A DNA stretch of 64,000 nucleotides from Pseudobutyrivibrio xylanivorans DSM 14809 (lineage in GTDB: Bacteria; Bacillota; Clostridia; Lachnospirales; Lachnospiraceae): the NCBI RefSeq assembly GCF_900141825.1, contig NZ_FQYQ01000009.1, positions 32,366 to 96,365 on the forward strand, in the 5' to 3' direction. A model generated the notes under the pieces. The model was given only the letters and a program-made list of their open reading frames with translations. It ran no database searches and was not told the origin of the DNA. A program made the position numbers and the translations under genes. This document shows positions 42,171 to 51,003 of the stretch, piece by piece. The first letter of the stretch is position 1; the number at the start of each line of letters is the position of its first letter.

Positions 42171-42495
42171 ACACGTAATAGTGCTTCCATATGACAAAAA
42201 AATGGAAACAGGATTTTATAGCTATAAAGAATGAATTGGTAGAGAAGCATTTGCATATGAAGGAAAAGAGCATTTGCAGACTCATCATTTGTATGTATGC
42301 CCAGAGGATTCAGCAGAGTTGAAAAGACATCTGGCATTCAGAGATTACTTGAGAAGGCATCCTCAGGATAGAGAAAAGTATGGAAATGTAAAACTGGAGG
42401 CAGCAAGAAAATATCTTGATGATATAGATAAATATATTGAGTATAAGTCGCCAGTAATAGAAGAGATATATGCTTCTATTGGTATTACCAAATAA
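42160..42495 (+). pseudogene. GrpB (UPF0157) gene with frameshift and internal deletion
   Basis: ATG 42160 opens TKHVIVLPYD, the usual GrpB start; one extra A in the A-run near 42195-42201 shifts the frame before WKQDFIAIKNELVEK. At about 42237 the sequence jumps directly to GREAFAYEGKEHLQTHHLYV and continues intact to YIEYKSPVIEEIYASIG at the end. The conserved middle (the GSTSV region, some 75 codons) is missing. GrpB proteins belong to the nucleotidyltransferase fold; this copy cannot be functional. Confidence 0.8.
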
Positions 42496-42516
42496 ATTTA
42501 TGTAAGGGTGAATAAC

Positions 42517-43266
42517 ATGATAGATTGGGGACAAGAAAAGGATTATTTAAATAGCACCAGGCAGCATATGTGGAATGATGATTATTTTGAATTCCTTGTT
42601 AAGTGCGTGTGGAAGATAGATAGGCCTGTAAAGATACTAGATTATGGCTGCGGATATGGTTTTTTGGCACAGATGCTGATTCCGCTAATTTCGAAAGGAA
42701 GTAGCTATAAAGGAATAGATATTTCTGAGGAATTAATTAATGATGCTAGAGAACGATTCAAAAATACTAAAGATATAGTAAGTTTTGAAGTGGCAGATTT
42801 AAATGATTACATCCCAACAGCTGATTATGACATAGCAATTTGCCAATCGTTGTTGAGACATCTTTCAACCCCAGAGGTAATTATAGAAAAGATGATTGCC
42901 TCAGTGAAACCAGGTGGACTAGTGATTTGTATTGAACCAAGCAGAAGACTTGAAAATGCTGGTTTGTATATAGATAGTGAATTATTTAATCCATTTGAAA
43001 AAGATGATTTCCTGAAGGAAAGATGGCAATCTGAATTAGAAGCTGGAGGAAGAGATTTTCAAATTGGCATGAAGATACCAGTGTATATGGAAAAAATTGG
43101 GTTAAAGAATATAGGTGTTAGATTAAATGACTATATTGATTATGTCTGCCAAGAAGATGAAAAAAGAAGATTTATAAAAGATTATGGGACTGACAGTAAA
43201 TATGTAAAGGCAGATAGCATGTTAGCTGCCAGATGTCATGTTATTTCATATGGGACAAAAAGTTGA
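42517..43266 (+). CDS. SAM-dependent methyltransferase
   Basis: 249 residues. Rossmann-type class I fold: KILDYGCGYGFLAQMLIPL binds S-adenosylmethionine, GIDISEELINDAR carries the acidic ribose contact, and ADYDIAICQSLLRHLSTPE is motif II/III. Substrate unknown. Start ATG 42517 with TAAGGG; a GTG 9 nt upstream overlaps that site. The adenosine-deaminase-like gene begins 8 nt after its stop, and this closeness might link methyl transfer with removal of adenosine derived from S-adenosylhomocysteine; that link is speculative. Confidence 0.85.
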   Translation: MIDWGQEKDYLNSTRQHMWNDDYFEFLVKCVWKIDRPVKILDYGCGYGFLAQMLIPLISKGSSYKGIDISEELINDARERFKNTKDIVSFEVADLNDYIPTADYDIAICQSLLRHLSTPEVIIEKMIASVKPGGLVICIEPSRRLENAGLYIDSELFNPFEKDDFLKERWQSELEAGGRDFQIGMKIPVYMEKIGLKNIGVRLNDYIDYVCQEDEKRRFIKDYGTDSKYVKADSMLAARCHVISYGTKS

Positions 43267-43274
43267 GGGGAATA

Positions 43275-44222
43275 ATGGATTTTATAGAAGCGGTAAAACA
43301 AGAGAATATTGATGCTATTCGCAAGTGTCCGAAGGCTGATTTACATAACCATTTTGTTTTAGGAGGCTCTCGGGAGTATCTATTGAAACAAACAGGAAGA
43401 GCCATCCAGCCAATCAAGAAGCCATTAGCTTCAATGGATGAAATGCATGCATGGAATGCTGAAAATTTGGGGCAAGCATTTGATTCTCCCGAGGGACGCA
43501 GGTTACTGATAAAAGCAACGTTTGAACAAGCCAAAGAAGATGGAGTTACTATACTAGAAATAGGTGAAGATGTCTGGGGGGTAGGCGAGTTTTTTCACGG
43601 AAATATAGATGAGCTTGTTGCGGCATTTGAAAAAGCGCATCAGGAGATTGCACCTGAAATTGAACTGCGTTTGCAGATTGGTTTATCCAGACATTGTGAT
43701 ATAGGATATTTGGAAGATTGCCTTTCTCATTTTTGGGGGAATAAGGCTTTTTATTCTATTGATTTGTATGGTGATGAGCTGGCACAGCCTATCGAAAACT
43801 TTAAGTCAATTTATCGCAGGGCTAAATCTGAAGGACTGAAGCTGAAAGCTCACGTTGGAGAATGGGGAACTGCAGAGGATGTTAGCAAAGCAGTGGAGTG
43901 CCTGGAACTTGACGAGGTACAACATGGGATTGCAGCAGTGGAAGATTCAAATGTGGTGCGGTTTTTAGTGGATAACAATATTAGACTCAACATCACTCCA
44001 ACCAGCAATTATCTGCTTGGAAGAGTGAAAGATTTAAAGTCACATCCAATAGCTGAACTATATAGAAATGGTGTTGATGTGACAATTAATTCTGATGATG
44101 TTTTGATTTTTGATTCTGATGTGTCTAAGGAATATTTGAGGCTGTATCAGAGCGGTTGTCTGAGTGCTGAAGAACTTGATGATATTAGAAGAAATGGATT
44201 AAGACAGATTTATGGAAATTGA
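43275..44222 (+). CDS. Adenosine deaminase-like amidohydrolase (paralogue 1)
   Basis: 315 residues. Metal-dependent deaminase signatures: KADLHNHF (His24, His26), KAHVGEWG (His and catalytic Glu region), EVQHGI (His) and TINSDDVLIF (Asp-Asp). This is the full ADA set, so hydrolytic deamination of adenosine or a related purine nucleoside is likely. Start ATG 43275 with GAGGGG upstream. A second member of the same group is at 50065, with similar length and the same HVGE, HHGI and NTDD blocks. Confidence 0.87.
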   Translation: MDFIEAVKQENIDAIRKCPKADLHNHFVLGGSREYLLKQTGRAIQPIKKPLASMDEMHAWNAENLGQAFDSPEGRRLLIKATFEQAKEDGVTILEIGEDVWGVGEFFHGNIDELVAAFEKAHQEIAPEIELRLQIGLSRHCDIGYLEDCLSHFWGNKAFYSIDLYGDELAQPIENFKSIYRRAKSEGLKLKAHVGEWGTAEDVSKAVECLELDEVQHGIAAVEDSNVVRFLVDNNIRLNITPTSNYLLGRVKDLKSHPIAELYRNGVDVTINSDDVLIFDSDVSKEYLRLYQSGCLSAEELDDIRRNGLRQIYGN

Positions 44223-44237
44223 AATTAAAAATATGGA

Positions 44238-44265
44238 AACCCGTGATTTTCACGGGTTCTTTTTA
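44238..44265 (+). terminator. Intrinsic terminator
   Basis: AACCCGTGA (44238-44246) pairs with TCACGGGTT (44250-44258), then CTTTTTA. Same stem as at 40707. Confidence 0.88.
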
Positions 44266-44271
44266 TATTCT

Positions 44272-44313
44272 GCTATGCAACAATCTGCTGATTTAGTATA
44301 CTAATTGGAAATA
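44272..44313 (+). promoter_or_regulatory. Promoter module, copy 2
   Basis: TATGCA (44274-44279), 17 bp, TATACT (44297-44302), in a block repeated from 42045. It directly follows a terminator and lies 22 nt before the ATG of the VOC gene. Confidence 0.7.
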
Positions 44314-44335
44314 GATGCGTAGATTGGAGGATGCT

Positions 44336-44713
44336 ATGATTACTGGAATACATCATATTTCTATGAAATGCGGTTCGGAAGAAGAATTAAATAAAACAAA
44401 GGATTTTTATATCAATTTACTTGGATTAAAAATGCTTAGAACCTGGCCTGACGGAATCATGATTGATGCGGGAAATACCCTGCTAGAAATATTTACTAAT
44501 GGTGAAGGCGTAAAGGAACTGGGGGCGATTCGACATATCGCATTCGCTACTGATAATGTGGATGAAATAATTGAGAAGGTCAGATTAGCAGGGTACGAAG
44601 TATTCAAAGAACCAACAGATGTTGTTATTGCTTCAACACCTGAATTACCTGCGAGAGTAGCATTTTGTTATGGACCTCTTGGAGAAGAAATAGAATTCTT
44701 CCATGAAAAGTAA
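44336..44713 (+). CDS. VOC superfamily (glyoxalase/bleomycin resistance-like) protein
   Basis: 125 residues with two beta-alpha-beta-beta-beta modules: GIHHISMKCGSEEELNKTKDFYINLLGL (metal-binding His) and the second module from IRHIAFATDNVDEIIEKV to YGPLGEEIEFFHE (terminal Glu ligand). Could be a lyase, isomerase or antibiotic-binding protein. Start ATG 44336 with TTGGAGG. First gene behind promoter module copy 2. Confidence 0.85.
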   Translation: MITGIHHISMKCGSEEELNKTKDFYINLLGLKMLRTWPDGIMIDAGNTLLEIFTNGEGVKELGAIRHIAFATDNVDEIIEKVRLAGYEVFKEPTDVVIASTPELPARVAFCYGPLGEEIEFFHEK

Positions 44714-44785
44714 TAGGTTTTGCGGATGAATTCAAATTTCTCAAACAATAAAACCTAATTAGAATTTAAAAAGGAGGGGTGAGCT

Positions 44786-44947
44786 ATGAAGTACGTATGT
44801 GATGTTTGTGGTTATGTTTATGACGAGGAGATAGGAGAGCCTGATTGGGATGTTGAGCCAGGAACAAAATTTGAGGATTTGCCAGAGGATTTTGTATGCC
44901 CAGTTTGCTTGGTTGAAAAGGAACATTTCAAACCGGTAGAAGAGTAA
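44786..44947 (+). CDS. Rubredoxin
   Basis: 53 residues: two Cys-x-x-Cys pairs, [13 protein letters not shown] near the start and [10 protein letters not shown] near residue 40, with [12 protein letters not shown] between them. One iron is bound by the four Cys. Small soluble electron carrier of anaerobes, often feeding peroxide or superoxide reduction. RBS AAGGAGGGG in front of ATG 44786. It is 25 nt ahead of an ArsC/Spx-like gene. Confidence 0.95.
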   Translation: MKYVCDVCGYVYDEEIGEPDWDVEPGTKFEDLPEDFVCPVCLVEKEHFKPVEE

Positions 44948-44972
44948 AACCAAATCATAGGAGGAAACTAAT

Positions 44973-45323
44973 ATGAAGGTATATTGCTACGAACGATGTA
45001 CAACATGTAAGAAGGCATTAAAGTGGTTGGATGATAATGGAATTAAGTATGAGCTAATCGACATCAAGGGAAATCATCCTGATGAAAAGACCCTCAGGGC
45101 TGCTCACAAAAAGAGCGGTGTCGAACTGAAAAAGTTCTTTAATACAAGCGGACAGATCTACAGACAGATGGAGCTCACAAAGAAATTACCAGATATGTCT
45201 GATGATGAAAAATTCAAGCTTTTGGCATCAGACGGTATGCTTGTAAAACGCCCACTTGTTATTACAGATGATGCAGTGCTTCTTGGATTTAAAGAGGCTG
45301 AATGGACAGAGGTGCTTAAGTAG
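44973..45323 (+). CDS. ArsC/Spx-family protein
   Basis: 116 residues, thioredoxin-like fold with the redox site CTTCKK (Cys11 or nearby), the helix KKALKWLDDNGIKYELIDIK, and RPLVI near the end where the family has its Arg and cis-Pro. Members are arsenate reductase-like thiol enzymes or Spx-type stress regulators; the short C-terminus and lack of an Spx RPI-C-terminal basic region favour the reductase-like YffB/ArsC group. RBS AGGAGG. Confidence 0.85.
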   Translation: MKVYCYERCTTCKKALKWLDDNGIKYELIDIKGNHPDEKTLRAAHKKSGVELKKFFNTSGQIYRQMELTKKLPDMSDDEKFKLLASDGMLVKRPLVITDDAVLLGFKEAEWTEVLK

Positions 45324-45340
45324 ACTAGAGGATTTGAGGC

Positions 45341-46244
45341 ATGAAAATTGGAGTTATTTCAGATATACACAGCAACATTGTGGCGCTAAAGGCGGTTATA
45401 AGCTATATGGAAGCAGAGGGGGTGCGAGGAATATCTTTTCCTTGGGGATTTTGTTTCAGACACTCCATACACAAGGGAAACATTGGATTATCTTTATAAA
45501 TTCACCGCCACTCACATTTGTCATCTTCTCAGAGGAAACAGGGAAGAGTATATGCTCAATCATCGGAAGGCAGTGCAAGAAGGCAGGGATGATGCAAAGT
45601 GGATTTACAATTCAGCCTGTGGCAATCTACTTTTTACCTATGTGCAGCTGACAGAAGAGGATTTAGATTTCTTTGAGAACCTTCCGATTTCGTTTGATTA
45701 TAAAAAGCCAGGATATCCAACTATCAAATGTTGCCACGGTTCACCAGTTAAGGCAAATGAGAGAATATCACTTGATGGAGAGGATGCAAGAAAGTGGTTC
45801 GAAAAAATCGATGCCAATTATCTGCTTTGTGGTCACACCCATTATCCTGGAGAGTATTCATATGATAACAAGCATTATTACAATTCAGGAAGCGTAGGAA
45901 TTGCAATAAATGATGCGGGATTGGCTCAGTGCATTATCCTAGAAGATATCACTATCGATGGCAAAAAAGAGTGGAAGCCAACATTTCTGAAAATTCCATT
46001 CGACAACAAAAAAGTCGTATGCGACATTGTGGAAAGCGGCCTGTTGGAAAAGGCGCCTTGGTTTATAAACACAAATATTCAGGTGCTTTTAACAGGCGAA
46101 GACAATTCATTTGAAATGGTTGCACATGCCGCTCAACTGGCAGAGGAAGCAGGTGAGACTTGGCCACTTGTGGATGATAAATATTTGCCATTGCGGCTGA
46201 GAAATTCAATGTCCCAGATTACAGGGAAGAGTACGGATTACTAG
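45341..46244 (+). pseudogene. Metallophosphoesterase gene with a +1 frameshift
   Basis: ATG 45341 opens MKIGVISDIHSNIVALKAVI, the calcineurin-like phosphoesterase start with its Asp-x-His site. The frame is lost near 45434-45440 (one extra C in a TTTTCC run); in the next frame the protein resumes as LGDFVSDTPYTRETLDYLYK and runs to 46244 with GNREEYM, CCHGSP and GHTHYP, the remaining metal motifs. All catalytic motifs are otherwise present, so this is either a fresh mutation, a sequencing error or a shifted product. The downstream part alone (about 253 residues from 45483) lacks the first metal site. Confidence 0.82.
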
Positions 46245-46310
46245 GTTGAAATGAAGGACACAGAATAATAGGACACCAATAATCAGGCAATATTATAGGA
46301 GGGACGAGTA

Positions 46311-47099
46311 ATGCAGATTTCAGACATCGATTATGGAAACTCCTTTGATTGGGGCAATACGTCAAAGGATTATGCAAAGTACAGAGACATTTATCCAGAA
46401 GAGTTTTATCAGAAAATCCTCGACTTAAATCTCTGCAAAGATGGTCAAAAGGTGTTAGATATCGGCACAGGCACAGGGGTCCTTCCAAGAAATATGTATA
46501 AATACTGCGCCAAGTGGATTGGAACGGATATCTCCGAAAATCAGATTGAGCAGGCAAAACGCCTTGCGGCTGAGAGCGAAATGGATATAGAGTTCTATGC
46601 TAGTCCTGCAGAGGAGGTTGATTACCCTGATAACACATTTGATGTAATTACAGTGTGCCAGTGCATTTGGTATTTGGACCCTAAAGTCATAAATGAAAAG
46701 TTTGCAAGGATGCTGAAGCCTAATGGAAAACTTCTCATTTTATACATGGGATGGTTGCCTTATGAGGATAAGATAGCAGGAAAAAGTGAGGAGATTATTT
46801 TAAAGCATAATCCGAATTGGTCCAGCTACGGAGATACGATACATCCAGTTTATGTTCCTGATGAACTAAACAAGAACTTTGATATTATCAAGCGTGAGGA
46901 GTTTCCTATGGATGTGACCTTTACCAGAGATGGTTGGCATGGTCGCATGCGTGCCTGCAGAGGTGTGGGAGCTGCTATGAATGAGGAACAGGTTAAGGCA
47001 TGGGATGAGGAACATTGGAATATGATGCTGGAAAACGCACCAGATATTTTCCCTGTAAAGCATTATATGTCATACGCAGAATTACAAGTGAGAAAATAG
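46311..47099 (+). CDS. SAM-dependent methyltransferase
   Basis: 262 residues, class I methyltransferase: QKVLDIGTGTGVLPRNMYKY (SAM loop), IGTDISENQIEQAKRLA, and DNTFDVITVCQCIWYLDP. Followed by a C-terminal cap (about 170-262) with VTFTRDGWHGRMRACRGVGAAM that probably covers the substrate, as in the UbiE/COQ5-like small-molecule group. RBS GGAGG, start ATG 46311. Substrate unknown. Confidence 0.86.
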   Translation: MQISDIDYGNSFDWGNTSKDYAKYRDIYPEEFYQKILDLNLCKDGQKVLDIGTGTGVLPRNMYKYCAKWIGTDISENQIEQAKRLAAESEMDIEFYASPAEEVDYPDNTFDVITVCQCIWYLDPKVINEKFARMLKPNGKLLILYMGWLPYEDKIAGKSEEIILKHNPNWSSYGDTIHPVYVPDELNKNFDIIKREEFPMDVTFTRDGWHGRMRACRGVGAAMNEEQVKAWDEEHWNMMLENAPDIFPVKHYMSYAELQVRK

Positions 47100-47147
47100 G
47101 GTAAACTAAGAAATACAAAGTAGCAGAGTTTTGAATGGAGGGGAGTT

Positions 47148-47819
47148 ATGTCTAAGGAGTTATTCATTCAGGCAATTATAAAATTTGTGGCAGGAATTGT
47201 TATACTAGGAGTACTACTTTTTATTCCTGCAGGAACTTTCCACTATTGGAACGGTTGGCTTTTTATGGCAGTTCTTTTTATTCCAATGTTTGTTGCTGGC
47301 ATAATTATGATGTTTAAAAACCAGGAGCTTCTCAAAAAGAGATTAAATGCTAAAGAGGAGCAGGCTGAGCAGAAGCATGTGGTAATCTTTAGTGGAATAA
47401 TGTTTATTTCAGCTTTTGTTGTGGCAGGGCTAAACTTTCGGTTTCAATGGATAGTTTTACCTAAATGGGCAATCGTGGTGGCAACAGGCATTTTTCTGGT
47501 GGCTTATCTTTTATATGCAGAAGTAATCAGAGAGAATGAATTCCTATCAAGAACAGTAGAAGTTCAGGAAAATCAAAAGGTTGTGGACACAGGACTTTAT
47601 GGGATTGTAAGACATCCAATGTATTCTGTAACGTTACTATTATTTGGTGCAATGCCTTGGGTTTTAGGTTCGCCTATCTCTTTTATAATTATGCTTGTTT
47701 ATATTCCTATAATTACTAAGAGAATTATTAACGAGGAGCAGGTCTTAAAGGAAGGACTTGAAGGTTACAGCGATTACTGTGAAAAGATACGCTATAGGAT
47801 AATTCCATTTATATATTAG
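47148..47819 (+). CDS. Isoprenylcysteine methyltransferase-like membrane protein (ICMT/PEMT family)
   Basis: 223 residues, five membrane segments. The C-terminal signature YGIVRHPMYSVTLLLFGAMP and the region up to EEQVLKEGLEGYSDYCEKIRYR are the SAM-binding part of the ICMT/phospholipid methyltransferase family. In bacteria these methylate unknown lipophilic substrates. RBS TGGAGGGG. Confidence 0.87.
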   Translation: MSKELFIQAIIKFVAGIVILGVLLFIPAGTFHYWNGWLFMAVLFIPMFVAGIIMMFKNQELLKKRLNAKEEQAEQKHVVIFSGIMFISAFVVAGLNFRFQWIVLPKWAIVVATGIFLVAYLLYAEVIRENEFLSRTVEVQENQKVVDTGLYGIVRHPMYSVTLLLFGAMPWVLGSPISFIIMLVYIPIITKRIINEEQVLKEGLEGYSDYCEKIRYRIIPFIY

Positions 47820-47841
47820 AGGCACCTGCCCACACGCCAGC

Positions 47842-47943
47842 TATAAATTAGGAATGGCTGTAGCAGCAACAAGCTGGGAGCAGATATCACCAAAGAAATT
47901 GGCTAAGATTCATAAAACTACAGACAAGCTTGCTAAGCAAAAA
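47842..47943 (+). pseudogene. Flavodoxin/FMN-reductase remnant
   Basis: Codons from 47842 read YKLGMAVAATSWEQISPKKL and AKIHKTTDKLA, clearly homologous to the interior of the gene at 21967 (KYGMAVAATSWEDVSEKKMA). Only about 34 codons survive, inserted between the ICMT-like and Dabb genes. The frame has no start and runs on past the next gene's start. Confidence 0.8.
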
Positions 47944-47971
47944 ATATCGAACAATGGAAGGAGAGATAAAC

Positions 47972-48274
47972 ATGGTAAAACACATTATATTATGGACACT
48001 TAAGGATGAACTTTCAGCAGAGGAAAAAGATCAGGTAAAGAAGGGAATTAAAGAAGGATTAGAGGGATTAGCTGGAAAGATTCCAGGTATGGTTGATATC
48101 AAAGTCAACATCAATGGACTTGCCAGCTCTAATGCAGATTTGATGCTTGATTCTACATTTGAAAGCGAGGAGGCTCTTAAGGGATACGCTGTACATCCAG
48201 AGCATGTAGCAGTGGCTGATGGAAAAGTTAGACCTTACACAAAAATTAGAAGTTGCCTCGATTTTGAAGTCTAA
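47972..48274 (+). CDS. Dabb (stress-responsive A/B barrel) domain protein
   Basis: 100 residues. MVKHIILWTLKDE at the start, LEGLAGKIPGMVDIKVNIN and the ending EHVAVADGKVRPYTKIRSCLDFEV are typical of the dimeric alpha-beta barrel Dabb family. Function mostly unknown; some relatives bind or cyclise small molecules. Start set at ATG 47972, which has GGAAGGAGA upstream; a longer frame from 47930 runs through the flavodoxin remnant. Confidence 0.85.
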   Translation: MVKHIILWTLKDELSAEEKDQVKKGIKEGLEGLAGKIPGMVDIKVNINGLASSNADLMLDSTFESEEALKGYAVHPEHVAVADGKVRPYTKIRSCLDFEV

Positions 48275-48291
48275 AAAGTGCGGAGGATATT

Positions 48292-48849
48292 ATGAGCAAG
48301 AAATTAGCAGTTATCTTTCCAGGAGTGGGCTATCACACAGACAAGCCACTTCTTTATTATTCGAAGAAGCTTGCGAAGAATAAGGATTACGAGATTATTG
48401 ATATAAAATATGATTTGCCAGAGGCAGGTACAGTGATAAAGGCTGACGCTGAAAAGCGCCAGCAGGCCTTTGATACAGCTTTTGAGCAGGTGACAGAGCA
48501 GTTAAAGGATATCGTATTTACGGATTATGAAAAAGTGGTTTTAATTGGTAAAAGCATCGGTACAGCTTTGGCTGCCAGATATAATATGACCTATGAGTTG
48601 GAGGCAGATCAGATTATCTTCACCCCAATAGAAACAACCTTTGCTTTTGTAAATCCATGCGAAGGTTTTGTTTTCCATGGTGATGCAGATCCACTCTGCG
48701 ACACTGATATGTGTACACAGTTAAGCGATGAATTGTCACTGACATACGTGGTAATTCCAGGGGCAAACCACTCCCTTGAAACTGGAGATGTAGCAGTAGA
48801 TATTGCAAATCTTCAGAAGGTTATGGAGATGGTTGATAAGTTATTATAA
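48292..48849 (+). CDS. Small alpha/beta hydrolase
   Basis: 185 residues. Nucleophile elbow GKSIGT (Ser near residue 89), acid in HGDADPL and His in GANHSLE form a serine hydrolase triad. MSKKLAVIFPGVGYHTDKP at the start resembles uncharacterised Firmicutes hydrolases. Substrate unknown. It follows the Dabb gene by 17 nt with GCGGAGG, likely one transcript. Confidence 0.8.
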   Translation: MSKKLAVIFPGVGYHTDKPLLYYSKKLAKNKDYEIIDIKYDLPEAGTVIKADAEKRQQAFDTAFEQVTEQLKDIVFTDYEKVVLIGKSIGTALAARYNMTYELEADQIIFTPIETTFAFVNPCEGFVFHGDADPLCDTDMCTQLSDELSLTYVVIPGANHSLETGDVAVDIANLQKVMEMVDKLL

Positions 48850-48857
48850 GATATACA

Positions 48858-48874
48858 GCCGCAATAAATGCGGC
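48858..48874. terminator. Small hairpin GCCGCA-ATAAA-TGCGGC
   Basis: Perfect 6-bp stem between the hydrolase and phosphatase genes; T-poor tail, so a weak terminator at best. Confidence 0.45.
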
Positions 48875-48907
48875 ATTAAGATTTAGTTATAAGGTTAGGA
48901 ATTAGAA

Positions 48908-49690
48908 ATGAGACTTTTATTTGTTAGACACGGAGATCCAGATTATGTAAACGATACACTTACGGAAAAAGGACATCGAGAAGCGATGCTTCTGGCAGAT
49001 ATTATTGAACAATATCGTATAGACGAAGTGTATCAGTCGCCTCTTGGCAGAGCAAAAGACACAGCAAGCTATAGCTGCAAGAAGTTAGGAATTGAGCCAG
49101 TTACTTTAGATTGGCTAAAGGAATTTCCTGCACAGGCAAATCCTAATATTTCAGAGGATGTTCGTAAGGCCTATGCTAATGAGCTTCAGAAAGATGAGGT
49201 GACTGGAGAGTATAAGTTTCATATCTTATGGGATATTTTGCCATCTTATTATATTGATCATCCAGAGCTTTTTGATAGAAATGGCTGGAGGGAATCAACT
49301 CTTGTTAAGGCTAGCAATATGCCTGCTTTGTATGATGAAGTAACTGGTGAATTTGAAAAGTTTTTGAAAGAAAATGGCTATGTAAAAGACGGCATGGCCT
49401 ACAGGGTGTCAGAGAATAACGACAAGACCATTGCTTTCTATTGCCACTATGGATTGACTTCATTGTTATTGTCATATTTGTGGAATGTATCACCTTTTGT
49501 GGTCTGGCAGTTCACTGCGTTGGCACCAACATCTGTTACTGAGGTGGTAACAGAGGAGAGAGAAAAAGGAATAGCTACCTTTAGAACTCTCCGTGCTGGT
49601 GAAATAACGCATTTACGAATTGGCAATGAAGAACCATCATTTTCAGCGAGATTTTGCGAAAGATATGAAAATGAGGATGAACGCCACTAG
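48908..49690 (+). CDS. Histidine phosphatase family protein
   Basis: 260 residues. LLFVRHGDPDYVNDTLTEKG contains the RHG catalytic signature with the phosphorylated His; SPLGRAKDTA supplies the second Arg, and CHYGL near residue 178 the second His. The protein is longer than the usual 200-residue phosphoglycerate-mutase-like phosphatases, with an inserted middle part. A second histidine phosphatase is at 51003. Confidence 0.86.
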   Translation: MRLLFVRHGDPDYVNDTLTEKGHREAMLLADIIEQYRIDEVYQSPLGRAKDTASYSCKKLGIEPVTLDWLKEFPAQANPNISEDVRKAYANELQKDEVTGEYKFHILWDILPSYYIDHPELFDRNGWRESTLVKASNMPALYDEVTGEFEKFLKENGYVKDGMAYRVSENNDKTIAFYCHYGLTSLLLSYLWNVSPFVVWQFTALAPTSVTEVVTEEREKGIATFRTLRAGEITHLRIGNEEPSFSARFCERYENEDERH

Positions 49691-49745
49691 AGCATATGGA
49701 ACCTTTGCGTGCCAATAATAGAAAGATATAAAGGAAGATTAAAAT

Positions 49746-50015
49746 ATGTATTATGTGCCAGATGGAACTACTCTTGCAGGATTTTATGAATGCAAAGAGT
49801 GTGCAAATAGATTTTTATCTATACAGGTAGGCCCAAGTTTGGTTTGCCCATATTGTGGCGAGCAACCAAACATGGAAATTGGACCAGATGAAGAAATGCC
49901 AGTAGCGACAGAGACAGCAAAGCTAATCTCAGTTGTACAAGGCGAGGAAGAGGTAGCGCGAATGGATGCGTTACTTTCTTTGGCTGTGACTGGAGGAGAT
50001 TATAATTGGATGTAG
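49746..50015 (+). CDS. Small zinc-ribbon protein
   Basis: 89 residues. CKECANRF and CPYCGEQ form a Cys4 zinc ribbon in the first 40 residues, followed by an acidic region and VVQGEEEVARMDALLSLAV. Function unknown; possible nucleic-acid or protein contact module. RBS AAGGAAG. A different zinc-ribbon small protein is at 60559. Confidence 0.7.
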   Translation: MYYVPDGTTLAGFYECKECANRFLSIQVGPSLVCPYCGEQPNMEIGPDEEMPVATETAKLISVVQGEEEVARMDALLSLAVTGGDYNWM

Positions 50016-50064
50016 CTCATCTGTTACAGACTGATAATCTATATTTGTTGAGCGCGAGGGCTAC

Positions 50065-51003
50065 ATGGATAACTTGTTTTGTGAGGGCTTAAAAGAAAAC
50101 AACATAGAGAAACTTTTGTCGGTGCCTAAGAGTGATCTCCATAATCATTCAACGAAAGGGTGTAGGAGACTGTGGCTCTCAGAGCAGCTTCAGGTGGATA
50201 TTCCTGAACCGCCACAGCATCTTAATGGGCTTGATGGAATGCAAGATTGGTTTCAGTCTTCTATCAAGCCTTTTTGTAATGGATACGAAAACATGGTGCT
50301 CAGATGGGAAGGAGCATTTGCAGAGGCAAAGCGAAATAATATTACCCGCCTTGTAATGAACTTCGGTACAGCTGAGGTAGACCAGGTTGGAACAGTAGAG
50401 GATTTTAAAAATCTCATTGAAGGATTTCATAAAGAATATTGTCCGGAAACTATTTTTGAAGCGGAACTAACCTATCCATCATTTTGCGATGTAGAGGTTG
50501 CAGGAGAAGAGATAGATAAATATCTTAGCTCAGGCTATTTCAAAGCAATAGACATATGCGGCGGCGAAAATGTTAAGCCATTTGAAGCATTTCTGCCCTT
50601 GTATAAGAAGGCGGAAAAATATGGCCTGGTGAAGAAAATGCACGTGGGAGAGACCGGAAGCGCTGATGATGTGAGAAGAGCTGTTGAGGTGTTAGGTCTT
50701 GCAGAGGTTCATCATGGAATCAATGCAGTGGCATCGAAGGAAACAATGAGATTTCTCGCGGATAATCAGATACAGTTGAATGTCTGTCCAAGCAGTAATG
50801 TGATGCTTGGTTTTGCAAAAGATTACGGGACACATCCGATTAAGATACTGGTTGAAAATGGAGTTAAGGTCACCATCAATACTGATGACCTTCTTATTTT
50901 TGATTCATCAATCGAAAATGAATATCTTAAACTTTATCAATCAGGCAATCTTACGGCAGAACAGTTGGACAAGATTAGAAAAGTAGGATTGGGAGAAAAG
51001 TGA
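50065..51003 (+). CDS. Adenosine deaminase-like amidohydrolase (paralogue 2)
   Basis: 312 residues with KSDLHNHS (His26, His28), KMHVGETG, EVHHGI and TINTDDLLIF, the same metal-site set as the gene at 43275. The stop TGA overlaps the next ATG as TGATG, so the phosphatase is translationally coupled to it. Deamination of a purine nucleoside or nucleotide followed by dephosphorylation is a possible joint function; the pairing is seen, the chemistry is inferred. RBS weak (GAGCGCGAGG). Confidence 0.86.
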   Translation: MDNLFCEGLKENNIEKLLSVPKSDLHNHSTKGCRRLWLSEQLQVDIPEPPQHLNGLDGMQDWFQSSIKPFCNGYENMVLRWEGAFAEAKRNNITRLVMNFGTAEVDQVGTVEDFKNLIEGFHKEYCPETIFEAELTYPSFCDVEVAGEEIDKYLSSGYFKAIDICGGENVKPFEAFLPLYKKAEKYGLVKKMHVGETGSADDVRRAVEVLGLAEVHHGINAVASKETMRFLADNQIQLNVCPSSNVMLGFAKDYGTHPIKILVENGVKVTINTDDLLIFDSSIENEYLKLYQSGNLTAEQLDKIRKVGLGEK

